Source of the DNA: SCTG01 sp964384595
GTDB taxonomy: Bacteria; Nitrospirota; Nitrospiria; Nitrospirales; NS-4
Direction of reading: 5' to 3'
Assembly (NCBI GenBank): GCA_964384595.1
Contig: CAYLLY010000150.1
Location: 1-5,043 of the forward strand
DNA: 5,043 bases
Within the stretch, counting starts at the first letter, position 1. Every line of letters starts with the position of its first letter. Under the pieces are notes generated by a model. It was given only the letters and a program-made list of their open reading frames with translations, had not been told where the DNA came from and did not search any database. Of this stretch, positions 1 through 5,043 are shown piece by piece. The position numbers and the translations under genes are program-made.

Positions 1-865
1 GGAACAGGGCCGCGTGCTTGTCGAACACGTCCTTGAAAAACACCGACACCGCATGGCCGAAGATCTTGGGGTCCGAGACCTTCATCATGGTGGCTTTCAG
101 GTGGATCGAGAACAACACGCCCTCCTTTTGGGCATCCTCGATCTGCGCTTCGAGGAACTCCCGCAAGGCGCGGCGGCTCATGAAGGTGGCGTCGATGACT
201 TCGCCGGCCTGAAGGGCGAGTTTGGGCTTGAGCACCGTGGTCTTGCCGTCCTGGCCGACGAACTCGATGCGCGCGTCGGTGGCCTCGGTGAGCGTGGCCG
301 ATTTCTCGTTGGAACGGAAATCTCCGCCGTTCATATGGGCGACGTGGGTCTTAGAGTCCCCAGACCATGCCCCCATTTTGTGCGGGTGTTTTCTGGCGTG
401 TTGTTTGACCGAGAGCGGCGCCCGGCGATCCGAGTTGCCTTCACGCAGCACCGGGTTGACGGCGCTCCCTTTCACTTTGTCGTACCGCGCCTTGACCTCC
501 TTCTCTTTGTCGTCTTTCGGGTCCTCGGGATAATCGGGAACCTTGTACCCCTGACTCTGCAATTCCTTGATGGCCCCTTTGATTTGAGGAATCGAAGCGC
601 TGATGTTGGGCAGCTTGATGATATTGGCTTCCGGCGCCTTGGCGAGTTCCCCCAATTCAGCCAGATCGTCCGACTGTTTTTGGCTCTCCGTGAGATATTC
701 GGGAAAGACAGCGAGAATTCGCCCCGCCAGAGAGATATCCCTCAATTCGACGGACACGCCGGCCGCCTTGGTGAAGGCCTTGACGATCGGGAGAAACGAA
801 TAGGTGGCCAGCGCCGGCGCTTCATCGGTTTTTGTATAGATGATTTTGGATGCGTTTGTCGTCAT
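1..865 (-). CDS. idh: Monomeric NADP-dependent isocitrate dehydrogenase, N-terminal 288 residues (3' end cut by window edge)
   Basis: It interconverts isocitrate and 2-oxoglutarate plus CO2 with NADP(H) in the cytoplasm; in an rTCA organism the expected direction is reductive carboxylation. The frame is open from ATG 865-863 to the left edge, giving 288 of the roughly 740 residues normal for the family. The N-terminus (SKIIYTKTDEAPALATYS) and the run NPVLREGNSDRRAPLSVK are hallmarks of monomeric IDH, unrelated in sequence to the dimeric Icd family. Compared from memory with the Azotobacter vinelandii enzyme, the isocitrate-binding Ser132, Asn135, Arg139, Arg145 and Lys255 correspond to Ser134, Asn137, Arg141, Arg147 and Lys257 here, a constant offset of two. 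The metal-binding aspartates and the rest of the NADP site lie outside the window. The start is supported by a good Shine-Dalgarno and the family-typical N-terminus; the next Met is residue 164. The gene follows acn by 23 nt, so co-transcription is likely. Third-position GC is lower in the first ~190 codons than in the last ~90. Confidence 0.96.
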   Translation of the reverse strand, partial: MTTNASKIIYTKTDEAPALATYSFLPIVKAFTKAAGVSVELRDISLAGRILAVFPEYLTESQKQSDDLAELGELAKAPEANIIKLPNISASIPQIKGAIKELQSQGYKVPDYPEDPKDDKEKEVKARYDKVKGSAVNPVLREGNSDRRAPLSVKQHARKHPHKMGAWSGDSKTHVAHMNGGDFRSNEKSATLTEATDARIEFVGQDGKTTVLKPKLALQAGEVIDATFMSRRALREFLEAQIEDAQKEGVLFSIHLKATMMKVSDPKIFGHAVSVFFKDVFDKHAALF

Positions 866-871
866 GGTTTT

Positions 872-877
872 TCCTCT
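872..877 (-). promoter_or_regulatory. Ribosome binding site of idh
   Basis: On the minus strand the sequence AGAGGA lies about 7 nt before the idh ATG (865-863), inside the purine-rich run GGAAGAGGAAAAA. It fixes the idh start and sits wholly within the 23-nt acn-idh gap. This leaves no room for a separate promoter and suggests translation from a shared transcript. Confidence 0.8.
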
Positions 878-888
878 TCCGTATCCTG

Positions 889-3135
889 TCAGTTCAGCGC
901 GTTCAACGCCGAACCGGCTTTGAACCAGTCGATCTGCTGTGCCGTCAGACTGTGATTCGTCTGAATGGCGATCTCCTTGCCGTCGGCCTTGTGGATGGTG
1001 ACGCTCACCGGCTTACCCGGCGCCAGCGCCTGCAGGCCCTTGACGCTGATCCGGTCGGTCTGCTCGATCTTGTCGTAGTCCTTGGGATCGGCGAAGGTCA
1101 GCGGCAGGATGCCCTGCTTCTTGAGATTCGTTTCGTGGATGCGGGCGAAGCTCTTGGTGATGATGGCCTTCACTCCCAGGAACCGGGGCGACATGGCGGC
1201 GTGCTCGCGGCTGGAGCCCTCGCCGTAGTTCTCGTCCCCCACCACCGCCGAGCCGATCCCCTTTGCCTTGTAGCGCCGGGCGATCTGGGCGATCGTCAGG
1301 CCGGACTCGCCGGCCAGCACGTCCGTCCCCTTGCCGGGCTCTGCCGAGAAAGCGCTGTTGGCGCCCAGGAACATGTTGTCGCTGATCTTGTCCAGGTGGC
1401 CGCGGAATTTCAGCCAGGGCCCGGCGGGCGAGATGTGGTCGGTCGTGGTCTTGCCCTTGGTCTTGATCAGGAGCGGGAGCTTCTCGTAGTCCTTCCCGTC
1501 CCAACGCGGGAACGGCTGCAACAACTGGAGCCGCTCGCTGTCCGGCGGGATCTCAACTTGCAACACATCGCCGTTCTCCGCCGGCAGGACAAGCCCCTCC
1601 TCGCCCTTGGCGAAGCCCTGGGCCGGCAATTCGTCGCCCTGGGGCGGCTCGAACTTCAGCTCCTTGCCGTCCGCGGTCTTCAAGGTGCCGTGCACCGGAT
1701 CGAAGGTCAAATCGCCGGCGAAGGCGAAGGCGGTCACGATCTCCGGGCTGGCGAGAAATGACAGCGTCTCGTTCAGGCCGTCGTTGCGGCCGGGGAAGTT
1801 GCGGTTGTACGAGCTGATGATCGAATCGGGCCGGCCTTTCACGGCGTCCGCCCGCTTCCACTGGCCGATGCAGGGGCCGCAGGCGTTGGCCAGCACGGTC
1901 CCGCCCATCTCCTCGAAGGTCTGCATGAAGCCTTCCCGCTTCATCGTGTGGAAGATCCGCTCCGAGCCCGGCGTCACGAGGAACGCGGCCTTGGCCTTGA
2001 GCCCGGCCTTCAGGCCCTGGCGCGCGATGTGCGCCGCGCGTCCGATGTCCTCGTACGAGGAGTTCGTGCAGCTCCCAATCAAGGCGGCCTTGAGCTGGAC
2101 GGGATAGCCTTTCTCTCTGGCCTCGGCCGCCATCTTGGAGATGGGCCTGGCCAGGTCGGGCGTGTGCGGGCCCACGACGTGCGGCTCGAGCGTGGAGAGA
2201 TCGATCTCGACGACCTGATCGAAGTGCTTCTCCGGCGATTTCAGCACCTCGGGATCGGCCGTCAGCAGACCGCGGTTCGCTTCGGCCAGTCTGGCGATGT
2301 CCGCGCGGTCCGTCAGGTTCAGGTACGACACCATCTTCTGATCGAAGTGGAAGACCGAGGTCGTGGCGCCCAGCTCGGCCCCCATGTTCGTGATCGTGCC
2401 CTTGCCGGTGGCACTGATGGTCTCGGCGCCGGGCCCGAAGTACTCCACGATCTTGTTCGTCCCGCCCTTCACGGTCAGCAGGCCACAGACGTAGAGGATC
2501 ACGTCCTTGGGCGAGGCCCATCCCTGCAGCCGGCCGGTCAGGCGGACGCCGATCAATTTCGGATGCAGCACTTCCCACGGCAGGCCGGCCATGACTTCGC
2601 CCGCATCGGCCCCGCCGACGCCGATCGCCAGCATGCCCAGTCCGCCGCCGTTCGGTGTGTGGGAGTCGGTCCCAATGATCAGCCCGCCGGGAAACGCATA
2701 ATTCTCCAGCACGACTTGATGGATGATACCGGCGCCGGGCTTCCAGAACCCGATCCCGTACTTCTTCGCCGCCGACGCCAGGAAGTTGTAGACCTCCTTG
2801 TTCTCGTCGATGGCGCGGGACAGGTCCTTCTGGGAACCGCTCTCGGCGCGGATGAGATGGTCGCAGTGGATCGTGCTCGGCACGGCCACGCGCTTCCTGC
2901 CGGCCTGCATGAACTGGAGCATGGCCATCTGGGCCGTGGCGTCCTGCATGGCCACGCGGTCGGGCCGCAGGGCCAGCATGGCCTTGCCGCGCTCCCAGGT
3001 CTGCGTCTCGAAATTATCGGCGTGCGACACCAGGATTTTCTCGGTCAGGGTCAGGGCCCGGCCGAATTTCTTCCGGGCCTTGGCCGTTGCCTCGGGCATC
3101 GCGGTATAGAGCTTTGTAACGAGTTCGAGTGACAT
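889..3135 (-). CDS. acn: Aconitate hydratase, mitochondrial-type, complete (748 aa)
   Basis: This [4Fe-4S] enzyme interconverts citrate and isocitrate through cis-aconitate; beside aclA it should supply citrate from isocitrate for cleavage. Length and sequence match the mitochondrial aconitase type (mature pig enzyme about 754 aa) rather than the longer (about 890-aa) AcnA/IRP1 or AcnB types. The catalytic domain opens with RPDRVAMQDATAQMAMLQF (residues 57-75), then STIHCDH (87-93), GTDSHTPNGGG (155-165) and VKGGTNKIVEY (222-232). The cluster ligands are Cys356 in IGSCTNSSYED, and Cys419 and Cys422 in ANACGPCIGQW. The C-terminal swivel domain (from about residue 550) carries TTDHISPAGPW and GEGSSREHAAMSPRFLG, whose Ser642 matches the catalytic serine of the mitochondrial enzyme. 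No key residue is missing, and there is no targeting extension, as expected for a cytoplasmic bacterial protein. The ATG at 3135-3133 follows a GGAG at good spacing; the stop is TGA at 891-889. It lies 114 nt after aclA and 23 nt before idh. Confidence 0.97.
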   Translation of the reverse strand: MSLELVTKLYTAMPEATAKARKKFGRALTLTEKILVSHADNFETQTWERGKAMLALRPDRVAMQDATAQMAMLQFMQAGRKRVAVPSTIHCDHLIRAESGSQKDLSRAIDENKEVYNFLASAAKKYGIGFWKPGAGIIHQVVLENYAFPGGLIIGTDSHTPNGGGLGMLAIGVGGADAGEVMAGLPWEVLHPKLIGVRLTGRLQGWASPKDVILYVCGLLTVKGGTNKIVEYFGPGAETISATGKGTITNMGAELGATTSVFHFDQKMVSYLNLTDRADIARLAEANRGLLTADPEVLKSPEKHFDQVVEIDLSTLEPHVVGPHTPDLARPISKMAAEAREKGYPVQLKAALIGSCTNSSYEDIGRAAHIARQGLKAGLKAKAAFLVTPGSERIFHTMKREGFMQTFEEMGGTVLANACGPCIGQWKRADAVKGRPDSIISSYNRNFPGRNDGLNETLSFLASPEIVTAFAFAGDLTFDPVHGTLKTADGKELKFEPPQGDELPAQGFAKGEEGLVLPAENGDVLQVEIPPDSERLQLLQPFPRWDGKDYEKLPLLIKTKGKTTTDHISPAGPWLKFRGHLDKISDNMFLGANSAFSAEPGKGTDVLAGESGLTIAQIARRYKAKGIGSAVVGDENYGEGSSREHAAMSPRFLGVKAIITKSFARIHETNLKKQGILPLTFADPKDYDKIEQTDRISVKGLQALAPGKPVSVTIHKADGKEIAIQTNHSLTAQQIDWFKAGSALNALN

Positions 3136-3143
3136 ATCTCTCT

Positions 3144-3147
3144 CTCC
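3144..3147 (-). promoter_or_regulatory. Ribosome binding site of acn within a GA repeat
   Basis: GGAG on the minus strand ends 8 nt before the acn ATG and is followed by a short GA dinucleotide run (five GA units over 3137-3146) leading into the start codon. The first base of the Shine-Dalgarno directly abuts the heptamer array at 3148-3175, so upstream RNA structure formed by the repeats ends exactly where the ribosome site begins. Confidence 0.7.
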
Positions 3148-3175
3148 GTTAATCGTTAAACGTTATTCGTTAAAC
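3148..3175. repeat. Heptamer tandem array, acn-proximal arm (4 x GTTAWWC)
   Basis: On the plus strand there are four contiguous 7-bp units, GTTAATC, GTTAAAC, GTTATTC and GTTAAAC, followed by a decayed unit starting GTG. Each fits GTTAWWC. The array lies in the aclA-acn spacer and stops directly at the acn Shine-Dalgarno. It is much more AT-rich than the surrounding genes. Function is unknown; it pairs with the oppositely oriented array at 3219-3246. Confidence 0.8.
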
Positions 3176-3218
3176 GTGTCGCGCTCAACAGAATATCAAC
3201 TCTTTCTCTGGCTCCCCC

Positions 3219-3246
3219 GAATAACGATTCACGTATAACGTATAAC
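3219..3246. repeat. Heptamer tandem array, aclA-proximal arm (inverted)
   Basis: On the plus strand the units are GAATAAC, GATTCAC, GTATAAC and GTATAAC. Read on the minus strand they are GTTATAC, GTTATAC, GTGAATC and GTTATTC, the same GTTAWWC family (one unit GTG-variant) in opposite orientation to the array at 3148-3175. The best pairing between the arms is a perfect 9-bp match, CGTTATTCG (3161-3169) with CGAATAACG (3218-3226), extended by an imperfect stem on the outer side and leaving a loop of about 48 nt. The arm begins 3 nt beyond the aclA stop codon. The 43 bases between the arms (3176-3218) show no gene and no convincing promoter. Confidence 0.75.
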
Positions 3247-3249
3247 ATC

Positions 3250-5043
3250 TTACTTCAACGGCGGGACTTCCCGCCTTTTGGGCGCCGCGTAATTGACGAG
3301 ATAGTCGAAGAGCCGGATGAGGCGGCTCTCCTGGCGCTTCTGGTCCACCCAGTGGCCGATCAGCCCGATCGTGCGCGACAGGATGAAGAAGCCGTTCAGG
3401 CTGTCCACCGGGAACCCGAGGTCCACCAGCACCGCCGCCATCGTCCCGTCCACGTTCAGGATCAGGTTGTCCTTCTTCGCCGCGGTGACTTTCTCGACCT
3501 CCAGCGCGAAGTCCAGGTGCGGCGTCTTGATCGGCAGGCTCTTCACGTAGCCCACGAGCTCCTTCACCCGCTTGTCCGGATTGCGGAGGCTCTTGACGCG
3601 ATGGCCGATGCCGGGCACCGGGCCCACGTTTTTCTTCATGTAGGCGAGGAAGTCGTCCACTGTCAGCTTGTGATCGACGGCGTATTTAAAGTAGCGGCCG
3701 GCGTCGGTCACGGCGCCGCCGAAGCGCGGCCCGATCATGATCAGGCCGGCGGCCACCGACTGGGACATGCCGATCCCCGCGCAGGCGGCGAGGATCGTGC
3801 CCATCGCGCCGCTCACGCAGGGCCCGTGGTCCGCCGACAGCATCATGATCCGCTTGACGATCTCGGCCTCCTGCTTCGAGATCAGGCGCTTGTCCCAGAG
3901 CAGCCCGATCACGTGCGGGATCTCATACCCCTTGTTGATCAACTCGGAGGCGGGATAGCCGTCGTAGCAGGGCTCGTCGCCGCGATCGTCGCTGATCGTC
4001 GTCTTGATCAGCGGCGCCACCATCACCTCGCCGGTCTTCATGCTCTCTTCGACGGTCTTGGGTAGCTTCGGCACGTCGGCGGGGCTGAGGTCCGGGATCG
4101 GCTTCACCTGGCCGCTCTTGACCAGTTCCTCATACGTCGCCTTGATGGCGGGACCCAGCGCGCCGAAGGTATCCGGCACGGTCGCACCGGCTTTCTTGAA
4201 AGCTTCGGCCTTCGAGCGCGCCGAGCCCTCGCCCTTCATGCCTTCTTTCGCGCCGGCGTGTCCGAACTTCATCCCCTTCGGCAGGCTCTCCTGGCAAAAT
4301 CCGGATACCACCGCCAGCAATTTGATCCGCCGCTTCCTGGCGCCGTACCACTCGGCGGCGCGCTCCTCCAAGTCGCCGCCCATCTCGCCGACGATCACCA
4401 CCGCCTTGGTCTGCGGGTCCTTCTCGAACATCTCCAGGTAGCTCACGTAGTCGGTTCCGGGATAGGCGTCGCCGCCGATGCCGATCGCCGTCGTGATGCC
4501 GTCCGCGAACTGCGAGCAGATCCAGATGATCTCGTTGGAGAGCCCCCCGGATTTCGTGATCACGCCGAAGGAGCCTTCTCGGTAGAGCTTGCAGGAAACG
4601 AGGTTGTCGAAGGCGCCGCCGATCACGCCGAGCCGGCACTCGCCGGCCGAGATGACGCCGATAGACGAGGGACCGTTGAAGACCTTGCCGAGCTTCCGGG
4701 CGTGCCGCCCCAGCAGCTTGGCGTCCTTCTCCGGCACGCCCTCAGTGATCATGGAAACGGTCTGGACCTTGGCATCGTTCAGCGCCTCCATGCCGGCCGC
4801 GCAGGCCCGGTCGGCGCCGATGTAGACGAGGCTGGTGTTGATCTGCGGATGGTGCGCCATGGCGTCCGCCACGCTCTTGTAGACGGGAATCGTCACCAGG
4901 CCGTTCCCGTACGGGACTTCGTTCGTCTTGCCGGTGTCCGGCGGGTAGACGAAGGCCTCCACGTTCAGCGGGCGCTTGATCATGTAACAGAACTCCGCCA
5001 TGCGCCGGGCGGCGTTCAAGCCCGCCGCGCCGCCCTGGATGAC
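3250..5043 (-). CDS. aclA: ATP-citrate lyase large (alpha) subunit, C-terminal 597 residues (start beyond right window edge)
   Basis: It cleaves citrate with ATP and CoA to acetyl-CoA and oxaloacetate, the diagnostic step of the rTCA cycle. The frame is open to the right edge; TTG at 5019 and ATGs at 5001 and 4983 are internal, because VIQGGAAG upstream continues the nucleotide-fold strand of the family. Bacterial AclA is about 610 aa, so only some 10-20 residues should be missing. The order is a succinyl-CoA-synthetase-alpha-like CoA-binding domain, a phosphohistidine ligase domain, and a C-terminal citrate-synthase-like domain. KFGHAGA holds the phosphorylated histidine (codon 4260-4258, equivalent to human ACLY His760). 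Citryl-CoA lyase residues appear as SADHGP (His, 3828-3826), GIGHRVKS (His, 3603-3601) and LILNVDG (Asp, 3450-3448), matching human His900, His975 and Asp1026. The fused citrate-synthase domain argues against a separate citryl-CoA synthetase. The tail after GHWVDQKRQ differs from the animal enzyme. The stop is TAA at 3252-3250. The partner aclB is probably upstream, outside the window. Confidence 0.95.
   Translation of the reverse strand, partial: VIQGGAAGLNAARRMAEFCYMIKRPLNVEAFVYPPDTGKTNEVPYGNGLVTIPVYKSVADAMAHHPQINTSLVYIGADRACAAGMEALNDAKVQTVSMITEGVPEKDAKLLGRHARKLGKVFNGPSSIGVISAGECRLGVIGGAFDNLVSCKLYREGSFGVITKSGGLSNEIIWICSQFADGITTAIGIGGDAYPGTDYVSYLEMFEKDPQTKAVVIVGEMGGDLEERAAEWYGARKRRIKLLAVVSGFCQESLPKGMKFGHAGAKEGMKGEGSARSKAEAFKKAGATVPDTFGALGPAIKATYEELVKSGQVKPIPDLSPADVPKLPKTVEESMKTGEVMVAPLIKTTISDDRGDEPCYDGYPASELINKGYEIPHVIGLLWDKRLISKQEAEIVKRIMMLSADHGPCVSGAMGTILAACAGIGMSQSVAAGLIMIGPRFGGAVTDAGRYFKYAVDHKLTVDDFLAYMKKNVGPVPGIGHRVKSLRNPDKRVKELVGYVKSLPIKTPHLDFALEVEKVTAAKKDNLILNVDGTMAAVLVDLGFPVDSLNGFFILSRTIGLIGHWVDQKRQESRLIRLFDYLVNYAAPKRREVPPLK

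Noticed and set aside
14..1761. Two plus-strand open frames (14-955 and 850-1761) antisense to idh and the acn 3' end
   Set aside because: They overlap each other and the real genes, cross the acn-idh boundary without respecting it, and their products resemble no family I know; the minus-strand proteins have full motif support.
1948..3132. A 394-codon plus-strand open frame antisense to acn
   Set aside because: It lies wholly inside a convincing aconitase gene, its translation is rich in Arg, Gly, His and Leu with no recognisable domain, and such frames are common opposite GC-rich genes with high third-position GC.
3155..3200. Sigma-70 promoter for acn in the spacer
   Set aside because: TTGATA and TTGAGC occur on the minus strand as possible -35 boxes, but the hexamers at 17 nt (CGTTTA, TAACGT) are poor -10 matches and come from the heptamer repeats.
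3148..3246. Rho-independent terminator after aclA
   Set aside because: The inverted arrays can form a stem, but it is AT-rich, imperfect, has a loop of about 48 nt and is not followed by a U tract on the minus strand.
3352..4065. A 237-codon plus-strand open frame antisense to aclA
   Set aside because: It is a GC-driven shadow of the citrate-synthase-like domain of AclA, with a His/Arg/Asp-rich low-information translation.
4983..5019. Internal TTG (5019) or ATG (5001, 4983) as the aclA start
   Set aside because: The frame stays open to the window edge and the upstream residues VIQGGAAG fit the conserved first strand and glycine-rich loop of the CoA-binding domain, so the true start is outside the window.

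Overview
The window carries three genes, all on the minus strand, that together encode three consecutive enzymes of the reductive (reverse) TCA cycle. In transcription order (right to left) they are the large subunit of ATP-citrate lyase (aclA, start just beyond the right edge), a mitochondrial-type aconitase (acn, complete) and a monomeric NADP-dependent isocitrate dehydrogenase (idh, cut by the left edge after 288 codons). In the reductive direction IDH fixes CO2 onto 2-oxoglutarate to give isocitrate, aconitase turns isocitrate into citrate, and ATP-citrate lyase splits citrate into acetyl-CoA and oxaloacetate. The gene order is therefore the reverse of the reaction order.

Layout: 1-865 idh (partial); 866-888 a 23-nt gap with a clear ribosome binding site; 889-3135 acn; 3136-3249 a 114-nt spacer; 3250-5043 aclA (partial). 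No stretch over 300 bases lacks a gene, and no RNA gene, CRISPR array or recognisable transposase is present. The long plus-strand reading frames are GC-rich antisense shadows.

Organism: a GC-rich bacterium with a two-subunit-type ATP-citrate lyase next to aconitase and a monomeric IDH points to an rTCA-cycle autotroph. My best guess is Nitrospira or a relative in Nitrospirota. This rests on remembered biology (Nitrospira fixes CO2 by the rTCA cycle) and on the GC-rich composition, not on a database match. Chlorobium also has a monomeric IDH and ACL but is usually less GC-rich.

The genes are well understood, and I do not see an undescribed protein system here. The one structure they do not explain is the aclA-acn spacer. 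It is almost filled by two arrays of a 7-bp unit (consensus GTTAWWC) in opposite orientation, forming a roughly 99-bp palindromic element that fits exactly between the aclA stop codon and the acn Shine-Dalgarno. A second, weaker oddity is a step in third-position GC inside idh.
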